From positions 1 through 64,000 of the forward strand of contig MNWT01000005.1 of the NCBI GenBank assembly GCA_001872735.1: DNA of 64,000 nucleotides. The letters run 5' to 3'. Positions 43,980 through 54,276 of the stretch are shown piece after piece. The translations under genes and the position numbers were made by a program. Under the pieces are notes generated by a model, which was given only the letters and a program-made list of their open reading frames with translations, did no database searches and was not told the origin of the DNA. This stretch comes from Verrucomicrobia bacterium CG1_02_43_26 (GTDB lineage Bacteria > Verrucomicrobiota > Verrucomicrobiia > Opitutales > CG1-02-43-26). Positions within the stretch are counted from its first letter, which is position 1; every line of letters starts with the position of its first letter.

Positions 43980-46622
43980 GTGGCCCTATTAAAAAACAAT
44001 CCCCTACTGATACTCCTGCTGACGCTATCCATTATCACAGCAGGTTGGACAGTTGCGATCGGTTTCAAAAAAGCCCCTCTCATCCCCCAATACGAGGGCG
44101 TTGAAGTTGTCAGTACAGAGCTCCCTATACAAGGCACATTGATGGGCGTAACAGGAGCCCTTATGGCGGCAACCGCGCTTATCCTCCTCACCACGGCCCG
44201 CCGATATATTGAAGAAGCAAAAAACAGAGGTTTTATCGATGATGAGCCCACACACGCACCTACAGGCGGAGGAGAAAGTTATCCCAAATATAACGAACTG
44301 CAGAAATTTTTCTCCCTATCCCAAGACCTACTCTGCATCACCGGTTTTGATGGTTATTTTAAAAGTTTAAATCCCGCGTGGGAAAAGGTAACCGGGCATA
44401 GTAGAGACACGCTATACGCTTCTCCTTACATACAGTTTATTCATCCGGATGACCGTGAGGGATCGCTAAGAGAGCTTGCCAAGGCTAAGACTGGCCAGCA
44501 AACCACTATTTCTTTTGAAAATCGTTTTCATTGCAGCGATGGTTCTTATTGCTGGCTACAATGGAATATTATCTCGGATAGAGAGCTCTCGTTTATATAC
44601 GCGGTTGTCCACGATGTCACACAACACAAGCATTCCGAGGCTTATTTGTTAGATAGAGACGCAGAATTTCGTGCCATGGCATCAAATGTTCCGGGTGTCC
44701 TTTTTCAGTGGTATGATCGAATTGATGGCACGCAAGGGTTCTCCTATATAAGCCCGAAGCTGGAAGAAATTTTTGACATTCCGGTAGACGAGCCTCAGCA
44801 GCTCTTTGAGTATCTCTCCCCTGAAGATCGTAATCGATGGAACAGCACGATTGAAGCCTCAAAAGAACGGCTCAGTATTTGGGAATTCGAGAGTGAAGTA
44901 AAGTACCCCAATGGAATTCAAAAGTACATACACTGCATGGCCAAGCCCATGCGCCCAAATGCTTCCGAAGTTATCTTTAACGGCGTTATGATTGATATCA
45001 CTGATCGCAAACGATCCGAAGAAGAGCTCCGCAAAGCCAAAGACATCTCCGAGGAGGCTAATAAAATTAAGGGTGATTTTCTGGCTAACATGAGCCACGA
45101 AATCCGCACACCGATGAACGCTATCATGGGCATGAGTAGCTTATTACAATCAACCACGCTAAATAAGGATCAAGATGATTACGTCTCTACAATCCGTACC
45201 AGCAGCGAATCTTTGTTAGCCATTATCAATGATATTCTAGACTTCTCTAAACTTGAATCGGGTAACCTGTCTCTCGAGGTAGCACCGTTTGAGCTCGTGC
45301 AATGCATTGAAGAAACGTTTGAGCTTTTTGCGCTAAAAGCGGCTAACAAAAACTTAGAGCTTCTGTTACAAATTGATCCTACAATTCCCACGCAGATCAT
45401 CGGCGACCCTACTCGCCTGCGGCAAATTCTGGCAAACATCGTTGGCAACGCTATCAAATTTACAGAACAGGGAGAGGTTATTGTAAAGGTTGAAAAGCGC
45501 CCGCGTTCGCAAGATGCCATTACACTCCTTTTTTCTGTCAAAGATACGGGTGTTGGCATTAGGGAAAAAGATCAGGAACGCCTATTCCTACCTTTCTCTC
45601 AAGTAGACGGTTCCAAAAGTCGTAAATATGAGGGAACAGGCTTGGGGCTAGCTATTAGTAAGCGTTTATGCGATATGATGGATGGCAATATGTGGGTTGT
45701 CAGCAGTGTGGGTAAGGGCTCTACCTTCTTCTTCACCATTTCCGTTAACTTGGATCCTAGTATCGCCGGCGGAGCAGTCAGCAAGTCGTTTATGGGTAAG
45801 AAAATTTTGGTTGTCGATGACAATGAAAATGTTCGCAACACATTTAACCAAATATTAAGTAACTGGGGAGCGGATGTGCTCCTGGCGGCCTCGGGCTACG
45901 AGGCCCTAAAGTACTTCCGCCAATCGCGTGCAATTGACGCAGCCATTATAGATCGTAATATGCCTGAGATGACCGGTAGCGAGCTCATTAAACAAATCTA
46001 TACCAATGATGGTTTTCAAAGGCCTCCTATTGTGCTTTTATTACCCGCACACATCCATGACGTTCAAGGGCTAGCGGAAAACGCTTACATTAGTTTACAT
46101 CTGAATAAACCGGTCAAAATGAACCAGCTGAAAAAAGCGCTCAAAGCTATTTTCTCTGGCGGCGATCCTAAACGAGTAAAAACAGCCGTCAGCATAGCTC
46201 CCTTTTTAGTCGATTCAGATGAGCAGCCCAAGAAACTTAAAATCTTGTTAGCAGAGGATAACAACGTAAATCAAAAAGTCGTTCTCATGCTATTGAAGCG
46301 CATGGGCTACCACGCGGACTTGGCGAGCAACGGACTTGAAGCAATCCAAGCCGTCCAACGCCAATCCTATAACGTTATTTTAATGGACATGCAAATGCCG
46401 GACATTGATGGCTTACAAGCGACTCGAGAGATACGCAAAATTCTTCCTAATGAGCACCAACCTTGCATCATCGCTATGACTGCCGCCGTTACGGAATCAG
46501 ACAAACAAGCCTGTAAGCAAGCCGGTATGGATCATTTCATCAGCAAGCCCATCAAGGTCATCGAGCTCGCCAAAGCTCTGGAAAACATTACGTTAAATAA
46601 AAGGTGCTGCAAAACCGATTGA
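43980..46622 (+). CDS. Hybrid sensor histidine kinase with two PAS and two receiver domains
   Basis: 880 residues from a GTG. Order: two N-terminal membrane helices (about 5-27 and 53-75), PAS 1 (about 105-225), PAS 2 (about 235-360), HisKA with His373 in M-S-H-E-I-R-T-P-M-N, HATPase with the N, G1 and G2 boxes (D-T-G-V-G-I, G-T-G-L-G-L), receiver 1 with Asp658 and receiver 2 with Asp803 in M-D-M-Q-M-P. Both phospho-acceptors are present. There is no Hpt domain, so phosphotransfer to a DNA-binding regulator would need another protein. The signal is unknown. It is a single-gene unit before the sdh operon. Confidence 0.93.
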   Translation: MALLKNNPLLILLLTLSIITAGWTVAIGFKKAPLIPQYEGVEVVSTELPIQGTLMGVTGALMAATALILLTTARRYIEEAKNRGFIDDEPTHAPTGGGESYPKYNELQKFFSLSQDLLCITGFDGYFKSLNPAWEKVTGHSRDTLYASPYIQFIHPDDREGSLRELAKAKTGQQTTISFENRFHCSDGSYCWLQWNIISDRELSFIYAVVHDVTQHKHSEAYLLDRDAEFRAMASNVPGVLFQWYDRIDGTQGFSYISPKLEEIFDIPVDEPQQLFEYLSPEDRNRWNSTIEASKERLSIWEFESEVKYPNGIQKYIHCMAKPMRPNASEVIFNGVMIDITDRKRSEEELRKAKDISEEANKIKGDFLANMSHEIRTPMNAIMGMSSLLQSTTLNKDQDDYVSTIRTSSESLLAIINDILDFSKLESGNLSLEVAPFELVQCIEETFELFALKAANKNLELLLQIDPTIPTQIIGDPTRLRQILANIVGNAIKFTEQGEVIVKVEKRPRSQDAITLLFSVKDTGVGIREKDQERLFLPFSQVDGSKSRKYEGTGLGLAISKRLCDMMDGNMWVVSSVGKGSTFFFTISVNLDPSIAGGAVSKSFMGKKILVVDDNENVRNTFNQILSNWGADVLLAASGYEALKYFRQSRAIDAAIIDRNMPEMTGSELIKQIYTNDGFQRPPIVLLLPAHIHDVQGLAENAYISLHLNKPVKMNQLKKALKAIFSGGDPKRVKTAVSIAPFLVDSDEQPKKLKILLAEDNNVNQKVVLMLLKRMGYHADLASNGLEAIQAVQRQSYNVILMDMQMPDIDGLQATREIRKILPNEHQPCIIAMTAAVTESDKQACKQAGMDHFISKPIKVIELAKALENITLNKRCCKTD

Positions 46623-46704
46623 GCCACGCGTCATCTTTTTTCCTAATGGGCAACACGTCAATGGCTTATAGTTAGAATTCAATTGGCTTTCTTTGGGAAA
46701 ATAT

Positions 46705-46733
46705 TTTACAAGTTCGTAAAAATGCTTTAGCAT
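46705..46733 (+). promoter_or_regulatory. Predicted promoter of the sdhCAB operon
   Basis: TTTACA (46705-46710), 17-bp spacer, TAGCAT (46728-46733); predicted start near 46740, 17 nt before the sdhC ATG. Confidence 0.4.
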
Positions 46734-46756
46734 CTCGTTGTTAAAACTTTTTTATT

Positions 46757-47470
46757 ATGCCTCACCAACCTAAAGGTAGAATCCCTTCCATTCTAAAAAA
46801 ATTCCTGATGGCTCTTACGGGGCTAATCTTAACTGGGTTTGTCCTGGTTCACATGCTCGGAAATTTAAATATGTTCCTCGGCAGCGATGCCATGAATACA
46901 TACGCCCATTTCCTGCAAACGCTCCCGAGATCGGTACTATGGGGCTTTCGGGCAATATTAATTCTCACTGTCGGCATACATGTCTGGATGGCCATCTTGA
47001 TCACTCAAGAAAACAGAAGGGCTCGGCCAATCGGTTACTCCAAAACGGAATCGCTTGCCACAACGCTTAGCTCTCGCACCATGGGGTTCACGGGATCCTT
47101 TCTTCTCTTTTTTATAGTATTCCATATCGCTCACTTCACGATGCGGATCGTTTTTCCGGAATACCAAAGCATGGCGTTTCACACATTACTCAACGGTGAG
47201 CCCGTTTACAATGTTTACAAAATGGTCATCACCGGGTTTTCCAAGACTTGGGTATCTGCATTCTATATTCTAGCAATGGCTTTCCTTTGTATGCACCTAT
47301 CCCACGGGGTCAGTAGCATGTTCCAAAGTCTAGGGCTAAGAAACAATAAATGGATCAAGTTCTTTAACGGCTTTGCTCGTTTATACGGCTGGGTGATCTT
47401 CCTCGGCTTCTCTTCAATTCCCGCCTGCGTTTTACTTACCAAATACTTTGGATTCACAATATTCGCCTAA
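46757..47470 (+). CDS. sdhC: Succinate dehydrogenase cytochrome b subunit
   Basis: 237 residues, five membrane helices, of the single-anchor di-heme type (TIGR02046-like) found in Bacteroidetes, Chlamydiae, Verrucomicrobia and Epsilonproteobacteria. Candidate heme histidines: V-L-V-H-M-L-G-N in helix 1, V-G-I-H-V-W in helix 2, F-H-I-A-H-F in helix 3 and M-H-L-S-H-G in helix 4. It anchors SdhAB to the membrane and passes electrons to quinone (menaquinone in most relatives). It is the first gene of sdhCAB; 21 bp to sdhA. Confidence 0.92.
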   Translation: MPHQPKGRIPSILKKFLMALTGLILTGFVLVHMLGNLNMFLGSDAMNTYAHFLQTLPRSVLWGFRAILILTVGIHVWMAILITQENRRARPIGYSKTESLATTLSSRTMGFTGSFLLFFIVFHIAHFTMRIVFPEYQSMAFHTLLNGEPVYNVYKMVITGFSKTWVSAFYILAMAFLCMHLSHGVSSMFQSLGLRNNKWIKFFNGFARLYGWVIFLGFSSIPACVLLTKYFGFTIFA

Positions 47471-47491
47471 TCCTCTGCCTTTTTATTTACT

Positions 47492-49408
47492 ATGAACTTA
47501 GATGCCAAAATCCCTGAAGGAAAATTATCAGAAAAATGGGACAACCATAAATTTAATGTCAAACTGGTTAACCCCGCCAACCGCCGTAAATACAAAATCA
47601 TTATCGTAGGATCAGGGCTTGCGGGCGCTTCCGCGGCCGCTACATTAGGGGAACAGGGTTACAATATTGATTGTTTTTGCTTTCAGGATAGCCCACGCCG
47701 AGCCCATAGTATAGCTGCCCAAGGCGGTATCAACGCGGCTAAAAATTATCAAAATGATAATGATAGCATCCAACGCCTTTTCTATGACACCATCAAGGGA
47801 GGCGACTTTCGTTCCCGTGAAGCAAATGTCTACCGCCTCGCCCAGGTCAGCGCTAATATCATTGACCAATGCGTGGCCATGGGGGTTCCATTTGCACGCG
47901 AATATGGCGGGTTACTTGCAAATCGTTCTTTCGGGGGTGCTCAAGTTTCCCGTACTTTTTACGCGCGTGGTCAAACAGGGCAACAGCTTCTTCTAGGCAC
48001 CTATTCCGCGCTCAGTCGGCAAATAGGTCTTGGTCAGGTAAACATGTATAACAGGCATGAAATGCTAGACCTCGTCATCGTAGACGGCCATGCCAAGGGG
48101 ATCATCACACGAAATCTCGTTAACGGGAAAATAGAACGCTGGTCTGCTGATGCCGTTATTTTAGCAACAGGTGGCTACGGCAATGCTTTTTATTTATCTA
48201 CAAACGCACAGGGTTGTAATGTGACAGCAAACTATCGTGCGTATAAACGCGGTGCCGGTTTTGCAAATCCTTGCTACACACAAATTCACCCAACTTGCAT
48301 TCCTCAACATGGCGACCAACAAAGCAAGCTCACGTTAATGAGTGAGTCTCTGCGTAACGATGGTCGTGTCTGGGTTCCCAAGAAAAAAGAGGATTGTAAA
48401 AAGAACCCAAAGGACATCCCAGAGGCTGATCGCGATTATTATTTGGAGCGGAAGTACCCCAGCTTCGGCAACCTTGCTCCTCGTGATATCTCTTCTCGTT
48501 CCGCCAAAGAAGCCTGCGATAGCGGCCATGGGGTTGGTCCGGGGGGTCGTGGTGTTTATCTTGATTTTGCGGATGCGATTAAACGTTTAGGCGAGGATGC
48601 CATCAAAGAGCGTTATGGCAACTTGTTCGATATGTATGAAAGTATCACGGGCGAAAATGCCTATGATCGCCCGATGCGTATCTATCCTGCCATTCACTAC
48701 ACAATGGGCGGCCTATGGGTTGATTACAACCTCATGAGCAATATCCCTGGCCTGTTCGTTCTGGGTGAAGCTAATTTTTCGGATCACGGTGCGAATCGTC
48801 TGGGCGCTAGTGCGCTTATGCAGGGCCTTGCAGATGGTTATTTTGTCATTCCTTACACACTACCGGATTATCTGGCTCGCGTTGGCTATAACCGCCCGAG
48901 CACGGATGCCACACCGTTTAAGGAGGCAGAAGAAAATGTTGTCAGCCTGAACGATAAACTCCTGCATAATAAGGGTAATCGTTCTCCTCGCAGCTTCCAC
49001 CACGAATTAGGTAAAATTCTCTGGGAATATTGTGGTATGGCGCGAAACGAAACAGGATTAAAAAAGGCGTTAGAACTTATCCCTGCACTTCGACAGGAAT
49101 TTTGGCAGAATGTTCGCGTAACAGGAGAAGGTAATAATTTAAATCAAGAACTCGAGCGTGCCGGTCGAGTAGCAGACTTTTTAGAATTCGCTGAACTGCT
49201 CTGTACAGATGCCCTTAACCGAAATGAATCCTGCGGCGGCCACTTCCGTGAAGAATATCAAACAGAAGAAGGTGAAGCTAGGCGGGATGATGAAAACTAC
49301 TGTTATGCCTCTGTATGGGGATATCAAGGGCACAACCAAGCGCCAAGTCTCACTAAAGAGCCTCTCATTTTCGATAACGTTGAACTGGCAGTGCGTAGCT
49401 ACAAATAA
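47492..49408 (+). CDS. sdhA: Succinate dehydrogenase / fumarate reductase flavoprotein subunit
   Basis: 638 residues. FAD-binding [10 protein letters not shown] at about 34-43, the covalent-FAD region [12 protein letters not shown], the substrate-site segments H-P-T-C-I and [10 protein letters not shown], and [10 protein letters not shown] near the C-terminal FAD site. Together with SdhB and the di-heme anchor it oxidises succinate to fumarate at the membrane. Length and insertions match the Bacteroidetes/PVC type rather than E. coli SdhA. No Shine-Dalgarno; 22 bp to sdhB. Confidence 0.96.
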   Translation: MNLDAKIPEGKLSEKWDNHKFNVKLVNPANRRKYKIIIVGSGLAGASAAATLGEQGYNIDCFCFQDSPRRAHSIAAQGGINAAKNYQNDNDSIQRLFYDTIKGGDFRSREANVYRLAQVSANIIDQCVAMGVPFAREYGGLLANRSFGGAQVSRTFYARGQTGQQLLLGTYSALSRQIGLGQVNMYNRHEMLDLVIVDGHAKGIITRNLVNGKIERWSADAVILATGGYGNAFYLSTNAQGCNVTANYRAYKRGAGFANPCYTQIHPTCIPQHGDQQSKLTLMSESLRNDGRVWVPKKKEDCKKNPKDIPEADRDYYLERKYPSFGNLAPRDISSRSAKEACDSGHGVGPGGRGVYLDFADAIKRLGEDAIKERYGNLFDMYESITGENAYDRPMRIYPAIHYTMGGLWVDYNLMSNIPGLFVLGEANFSDHGANRLGASALMQGLADGYFVIPYTLPDYLARVGYNRPSTDATPFKEAEENVVSLNDKLLHNKGNRSPRSFHHELGKILWEYCGMARNETGLKKALELIPALRQEFWQNVRVTGEGNNLNQELERAGRVADFLEFAELLCTDALNRNESCGGHFREEYQTEEGEARRDDENYCYASVWGYQGHNQAPSLTKEPLIFDNVELAVRSYK

Positions 49409-49430
49409 ATTTTAACTTTTAAGACCGACC

Positions 49431-50192
49431 ATGAACCTCACACTCAAAATCTGGAGACAAGAAAACGCAACCGATACCGGCAAATTCGTGGAGTATCAGG
49501 TAAAAGATATTTCCGAAGATTCTTCTTTCCTCGAAATGCTCGATCTCCTCAATGAACAGCTCATCTCCGAAAATAAGGATGCCGTTGCGTTTGATCATGA
49601 TTGCCGTGAGGGTATTTGCGGTATGTGCTCACTTGTCATCAACGGGGATCCTCATGGCCCTAAAAAGGGCTTAACGGTTTGCCAGCTTCATATGCGCAAC
49701 TTTAATGATGGAGACACAATCACCATCGAGCCGTGGCGCGCAAAACCGTTTCCCGTGGTTAAGGACTTGGTAGTAGATCGTAGTAGTTTTGATACCATCA
49801 TACAATCCGGTGGCTACATCACCGCACGCTCCGGTAGCACTCAAGACGCCAATTCTATTTTAGTCCCTAAGGACAAAGCAGACACGGCTATGGACGCTGC
49901 GGCTTGTATTGGTTGTGGCGCTTGTGTAGCCGCTTGTCGCAATGGTTCCGCCATGCTGTTTGTAGCAGCAAAGGTCGCTCATTTAAATACGCTTCCACAA
50001 GGCCAGCCGGAAAAGGATCGCCGTACGCTTAAAATGGTACAGACCATGGATGAATTAGGTTTCGGTAATTGCCGCAACTACACTTCCTGCGAAGCTGTCT
50101 GCCCTAAGGAGATTCCGGTGGATATGATCGGTAAACTCAACCGTGATTACGCCGTTGCTAAAGCCAAAGACGTCCTTTGGGGAGTTAAGTAA
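49431..50192 (+). CDS. sdhB: Succinate dehydrogenase iron-sulfur subunit
   Basis: 253 residues. Plant-type 2Fe-2S site C-R-E-G-I-C-G-M-C with the fourth Cys in T-V-C-Q, then [11 protein letters not shown] and the C-terminal C-x5-C-x3-C-P cluster for the 3Fe-4S and 4Fe-4S centres. It carries electrons from FAD in SdhA to heme in SdhC. Last gene of the operon; a 14-bp AT palindrome (50206-50219) follows but has no clear terminator shape. Confidence 0.96.
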   Translation: MNLTLKIWRQENATDTGKFVEYQVKDISEDSSFLEMLDLLNEQLISENKDAVAFDHDCREGICGMCSLVINGDPHGPKKGLTVCQLHMRNFNDGDTITIEPWRAKPFPVVKDLVVDRSSFDTIIQSGGYITARSGSTQDANSILVPKDKADTAMDAAACIGCGACVAACRNGSAMLFVAAKVAHLNTLPQGQPEKDRRTLKMVQTMDELGFGNCRNYTSCEAVCPKEIPVDMIGKLNRDYAVAKAKDVLWGVK

Positions 50193-50200
50193 GGGGATTT

Positions 50201-50554
50201 CTAACCTTTTAAGCTTAAAAACTCACCTGTCAGATAGCCACTCGGTGCACTCGCGGCATAGTAAGCTCGCATGGCACGGGAAGGCAGATCTTCTCTGATC
50301 AAAGCTATCCCACTCGACTTCCTGGGATGATAAGCGCCTATAGTTGGGCTATTATGCGCAAACACATCCGCAATCTTTTTATTCTCCGCAATCCCTAACG
50401 CTTTAGTAGAGGAAATCACCCCCAAGCTAAACTTTTGTTCAGGTATCTCGTTTATACCATAGCTGGAAATAAGGGCAGCATCATACCCACGTCTCGTCAG
50501 CTCCATATAACCAACGTCCGCTTTCCTCTCTAAAATGGTTAAAGAAGTATGCAT
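50201..50554 (-). CDS. Small protein of unknown function
   Basis: 117 residues, no signal peptide, membrane segment or recognised motif; composition is balanced (mixed alpha/beta) and looks like a folded protein. Convergent with sdhB, 8 bp apart. A dyad in its upstream region (50586-50606) could be an operator. Possibly a remnant of a larger protein, since it starts and ends without obvious domain borders. Confidence 0.5.
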   Translation of the reverse strand: MHTSLTILERKADVGYMELTRRGYDAALISSYGINEIPEQKFSLGVISSTKALGIAENKKIADVFAHNSPTIGAYHPRKSSGIALIREDLPSRAMRAYYAASAPSGYLTGEFLSLKG

Positions 50555-50585
50555 TTTGCCCGACTATATAAACGATTTGCCCTTA

Positions 50586-50606
50586 TAACGTAAACTTTAC
50601 GCTATA
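50586..50606. promoter_or_regulatory. Dyad upstream of the 50201 gene
   Basis: CGTAAACTTTACG at 50589-50601 is a 6-bp inverted repeat around one base, flanked on both sides by TATA-like sequence. It lies 35 bp upstream of the ATG and could be an operator overlapping the promoter. Confidence 0.35.
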
Positions 50607-50718
50607 ATCCTTAACTTAAGCCGTTTTTTAAATTTCCTCAAGTTCGTTAAGGAGAAACAAAATAAACCATTAATAGTAAACAACTTAATAACTAAAAAAA
50701 ACCACCACAAGCCCCTTC

Positions 50719-51774
50719 CTACAATCGGCACCCGTCTTCACAATTAGGGCGAGCAACCAGGCCTTCGTACGGCTGTTCCGCGAAATATTTATCGGCGTTT
50801 CCGTTATCTAAAAGCAGGGTTTTGCACAAGGAAAAGAGTTCTTCGGCGGATTGTACTCGGCGCATGCTTTTTAAGAAAACGCCTTCAGGGTCTACCCCCT
50901 GTCCTACAAAATTCAGGTACTTTTTTAAGTAATTCACGTGGCGTTTCTCAAAGGATTCTCCCATAGAAGTAGCCGTGTGCAGTTTTTTTATATAATCGAA
51001 AACATCTCTCAGTTTCGGCCTATAATAGTCTTTTCCAGAAAAATATTCTCGCAACTGTCTAAATATCCAGGGGTTTCTGATACAGGACCGGCCAATCATC
51101 ACGCCGTGCGCGCCGGTATAATTCAACACCCATTGGGCTTTCTCCACCGAATCTATATTCCCGTTAGCAAGCACGGGGCATTTAACCGTCTCCACCGCTT
51201 GCTTGATCAAATCGTAGTTCACGCCTCCGCGGTAAAGCTCTTTGACAGTGCGGCCGTGCACACTTAGTAAATTCACTTCATGTTTGTTAATGAGCTCCAA
51301 AAAGCGGCCAAAGTTCTCTGTATGATCAAACCCAGTTCGCATTTTTACGGTAAATAAGCCATCGATTGATTCTCTTAGCGCGCCAAGCAACTGATCCACC
51401 TTGTCTATATCTCGCAACAAACCACCACCAACATTTTTCTTATAAACTTTGGGCGCAGGGCAACCCATGTTTAAATCAATTCCGGCCAATGGGTACGATT
51501 GTAGCCCTTTTACCGTACGAATCATATGCGGGATATCTTCCCCGATCAGTTGTATAAAAACAGGCCGATCGGTCGGGTTTTTTAAGACACAATCCAGTAT
51601 AGAGGGTTCTAAGCGCGAGTGTTCGTGGACTCTTAAATACTCCGTAAAAAAATAATCCGGTGCGCCAAAACCACCCACAACCTGCATAAACGGCAAGTTG
51701 GTAACGTCTTGCATCGGCGCCAGCGCGCTAATCGGTTTTCCCTTAATCATGCCTTCTGGCAAATCTCTTCCCAC
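50719..51774 (-). CDS. tRNA-dihydrouridine synthase (DusB-like)
   Basis: 351 residues from GTG 51774; ATG 51750 is an alternative and begins nearer the family start. FMN-dependent TIM barrel: A-P-M-Q-D-V-T-N near the N-terminus, Q-L-I-G-E-D, the catalytic cysteine in N-M-G-C-P-A-P, K-M-R-T-G-F, S-V-H-G-R-T, N-G-N-I and M-I-G-R. It reduces specific uridines in tRNA with NADPH. The C-terminal tail contains C-E-D-G-C, possibly metal-binding. Last gene of the zinc-ribbon-guaA-bfn-dus run; 38 bp after the nuclease-domain gene. Confidence 0.9.
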   Translation of the reverse strand: MGRDLPEGMIKGKPISALAPMQDVTNLPFMQVVGGFGAPDYFFTEYLRVHEHSRLEPSILDCVLKNPTDRPVFIQLIGEDIPHMIRTVKGLQSYPLAGIDLNMGCPAPKVYKKNVGGGLLRDIDKVDQLLGALRESIDGLFTVKMRTGFDHTENFGRFLELINKHEVNLLSVHGRTVKELYRGGVNYDLIKQAVETVKCPVLANGNIDSVEKAQWVLNYTGAHGVMIGRSCIRNPWIFRQLREYFSGKDYYRPKLRDVFDYIKKLHTATSMGESFEKRHVNYLKKYLNFVGQGVDPEGVFLKSMRRVQSAEELFSLCKTLLLDNGNADKYFAEQPYEGLVARPNCEDGCRL

Positions 51775-51812
51775 AACCTACTCCTTCACCCCTTGATTGG
51801 CCTAAGCCCTGT

Positions 51813-52247
51813 TTAATTAATGAGTTTTTGCAGAACCTCGGTCATGTCATCAACTTCTTGATACACTTTTGAAGCAACATAAATCGGCTTCTGCGCTTGC
51901 AAAGCCAATACCATACAGTCACTGGGGCGAGCATCGATCTCGATTACTTTTGTCCCCAGCTCGTTACACATAGAGATAATCAACCGTGCAAAAAAAGTAC
52001 CTTGATCCATGGCGTTGATCACAACCCGTTCTACATCTACACCCAGTCCTTTAAAAATATAATCAATAAGCTCATGCGTCAATGGGCGCTCATTGTGCAC
52101 GCCATTAAGCGTTGCCGTTAAGATGTTACCTAATGCAGTATCCACATGTATGACAAAAGTCTTAGAATCATCCCCTAAAAAAACAGCACAACCATTGGAT
52201 GTCGGCATCACACCCTTTATTGCTACCTCTACGACATCCTTTTTCAT
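51813..52247 (-). CDS. Bifunctional nuclease domain (DUF151) protein
   Basis: 144 residues, one DUF151/BFN domain: D-T-A-L-G-N-I-L, R-P-L-T-H-E-L-I, D-Q-G-T-F-F-A-R-L and I-D-A-R-P-S-D-C-M-V-L-A-L. Family members are reported to cleave DNA and RNA; the physiological role in bacteria is unclear. It sits between guaA (65-bp gap) and dus (38-bp gap) on the same strand, probably part of the same transcript. Confidence 0.9.
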   Translation of the reverse strand: MKKDVVEVAIKGVMPTSNGCAVFLGDDSKTFVIHVDTALGNILTATLNGVHNERPLTHELIDYIFKGLGVDVERVVINAMDQGTFFARLIISMCNELGTKVIEIDARPSDCMVLALQAQKPIYVASKVYQEVDDMTEVLQKLIN

Positions 52248-52312
52248 ATAATTATACTAGCATTTTTACTTCAATAGCAGCAAGCTTTTAACAACGTTGT
52301 ACAAGTCCTGCC

Positions 52313-53860
52313 CTACTCCCACTCAATTGTTGCGGGCGGCTTGGAACTAATATCCAGCACAACGCGGTTCACCCCGGCAACTTCATTAATGATACGGGTT
52401 GAAATAGCCCCCAAAACATCATGAGGTACTCTCGCCCAGTCTGCTGTCATAGCATCCTGGCTCTCTACTATTCTGAGCGCGATCACGTAATCATAGGTAC
52501 GCTCATCGCCCATCACGCCAACGGTCTTAATCGGTAAGAATACACAGAAGGATTGCCATACTTTGTCATAATAACCTGTTTTGACCATCTCTTCTTGCAA
52601 AATAGCATCCGCTTTGCGCAATATTTCGAGGTATTCTTTTTTGATCTCTCCCATCACGCGAACCGCCAAACCTGGCCCTGGAAATGGGTGGCGCCAAACA
52701 ACTTCATGCGGCAACCCTAACGCTTCACCCAATGCACGCACTTCGTCTTTAAACAACTCACGTAGCGGCTCGAGCAACTTCAACTTCATGTTCTCAGGAA
52801 GGCCGCCTACATTATGATGGCTTTTGATCATCGAGGCCGGGTTACCCGCAATCGGTACACTCTCGATAATATCTGGGTACAGGGTACCTTGAGCTAAAAA
52901 GTCTACGTCTCCAACACTTTCTACGGCTTTATCAAACACTTCTATAAAGACGCGGCCTATGATCTTTCGCTTTTGCTCAGGATCTGTCACCCCTGCCAAC
53001 GCGCCTAAAAAATGATCCGAGGCATCAACTACTCTTAAATCCACATGAAAATGATCACCGTAAAGCTTTTCGACTAACGCACGTTCCTTCTGGCGCAATA
53101 AGCCGTTGTCCACAAATACGCAGGTTAACTGCTTGCCGATCGCCCTATGAATAAGAGCTGCGGCTACAGAGGAATCTACCCCACCGCTCAAGCCGAGAAT
53201 GACGTGTTTATCACCCACTTGCTTTTTAATTTCTTCAATCGAGTGGTCAATAATCTCCTTCATCACCCAATCTCCCGTGCAACCACAGATCGTGAAGAGG
53301 AAGTTTTTAATAATCTCTAAACCGCGCTCCGAATGAGCCACTTCCGGGTGAAACTGCAGACCATAGAAACGGCGTTTGCTGTCTTCTATCACCGCAAATT
53401 CAGAATTCTCGGTACTGGCCAAGCGCTTAAACCCTTCGGGCAACTGCGTTATATGGTCACCATGGGAATTCCAAACACGCAAGGAACCAAACTCTTCCAA
53501 ATGGTGTAAAAGCTCCCCGCCCTGGAAGATCTTCATACGGCCGTGCCCGTACTCACGCGCCTCAGAGCACTCTACTCTTCCACCGAGCATAATTCCCATC
53601 AATTGCAGACCATAACAAATGCCCATCACGGGTACGCCGAGCTCAAAGATGCCCTTATCTGGCCTCGGGGAATCTGTTTCTAAAACACTTCTTGGCCCAC
53701 CGGAAAGAATAATCCCTTTCAAATTCGGCTCGCTCTTGAGCACATCAACGGGCGTATCAAACGGCAGCACTTTAGAATAAACCTGGCATTCCCGTATCCT
53801 ACGCGCGATCACTTGCGTGTATTGAGAGCCAAAATCCAGTATTATAATTGTTTCAGACAT
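52313..53860 (-). CDS. guaA: GMP synthase (glutamine-hydrolysing)
   Basis: 515 residues. Class I amidotransferase domain (1-195) with Cys82 in G-I-C-Y-G-L-Q and the His-Glu pair in F-H-P-E-V; ATP-pyrophosphatase domain with [10 protein letters not shown]-terminal dimerisation domain ending P-P-A-T-I-E-W-E. Makes GMP from XMP, ATP and glutamine. It follows the zinc-ribbon gene by 14 bp. Confidence 0.97.
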   Translation of the reverse strand: MSETIIILDFGSQYTQVIARRIRECQVYSKVLPFDTPVDVLKSEPNLKGIILSGGPRSVLETDSPRPDKGIFELGVPVMGICYGLQLMGIMLGGRVECSEAREYGHGRMKIFQGGELLHHLEEFGSLRVWNSHGDHITQLPEGFKRLASTENSEFAVIEDSKRRFYGLQFHPEVAHSERGLEIIKNFLFTICGCTGDWVMKEIIDHSIEEIKKQVGDKHVILGLSGGVDSSVAAALIHRAIGKQLTCVFVDNGLLRQKERALVEKLYGDHFHVDLRVVDASDHFLGALAGVTDPEQKRKIIGRVFIEVFDKAVESVGDVDFLAQGTLYPDIIESVPIAGNPASMIKSHHNVGGLPENMKLKLLEPLRELFKDEVRALGEALGLPHEVVWRHPFPGPGLAVRVMGEIKKEYLEILRKADAILQEEMVKTGYYDKVWQSFCVFLPIKTVGVMGDERTYDYVIALRIVESQDAMTADWARVPHDVLGAISTRIINEVAGVNRVVLDISSKPPATIEWE

Positions 53861-53874
53861 ATATTATTTTTTTA

Positions 53875-54108
53875 TTAAAATTTCAAACGCACGTTATCGA
53901 AGCCACAATCCGGGCATTCCCCCATTTCCGCTCCTGCTTTTTTAGAATAAACGCGCCCACACTTCACACAATGAAAAACCGTCACATTCCGCTCCGCCTC
54001 ATACTCCGCCTTATCCCGAAAGTCATAATACACCCACAAAGCAAAAATACCCACCATGCCTATCCCCAAGTAGATTAACGCTAAAAACTGTATCGGTACC
54101 GAGAACAT
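53875..54108 (-). CDS. Small membrane protein with C-terminal zinc ribbon
   Basis: 77 residues: one membrane helix (about 7-28), a charged linker, then C-V-K-C-G-R-V-Y and C-P-D-C-G, a two-knuckle zinc ribbon (C-x2-C, C-x2-C). Function unknown; upstream of guaA in the same run and led by a predicted promoter at 54133-54162. Similar small zinc-ribbon membrane proteins are common but uncharacterised. Confidence 0.75.
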   Translation of the reverse strand: MFSVPIQFLALIYLGIGMVGIFALWVYYDFRDKAEYEAERNVTVFHCVKCGRVYSKKAGAEMGECPDCGFDNVRLKF

Positions 54109-54132
54109 CCTGCATCAGTAAATAAGCATGCC

Positions 54133-54162
54133 ATAATAGCCGTTCACCCCCTCCCAAATCAA
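54133..54162 (-). promoter_or_regulatory. Predicted promoter for the zinc-ribbon-guaA run
   Basis: On the minus strand TTGATT (54162-54157), 18-bp spacer, TATTAT (54138-54133); predicted start near 54126, 18 nt before the ATG. It points away from the duplicated leader that begins at 54167. Confidence 0.45.
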
Positions 54163-54166
54163 CGCA

Positions 54167-54276
54167 AAACTATAGAGAAATTGCAGGCAAGCAAGGAGGC
54201 GGTACCTAACATAAAATCACCCCTATCTTTGCGATTTAGAGGGTATGGGGTTAACTTAGGGTAAGGAGGTTTTTGA
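54167..54276 (+). repeat. Duplicated leader, copy A: hairpin plus strong ribosome binding site
   Basis: A 110-bp segment nearly identical to 57667-57777 (I count 7 substitutions and one 1-bp insertion). It contains CCTAACATAA (54205-54214) facing TTAACTTAGG (54251-54260), an interrupted stem with two mismatches, CCCC facing GGGG inside it, and then TAAGGAGG (54262-54269) 7 nt before the ATG. Such a strong Shine-Dalgarno is rare in this window. It is probably a 5' untranslated leader and could act as an RNA switch, attenuator or mobile promoter cassette. Confidence 0.8.
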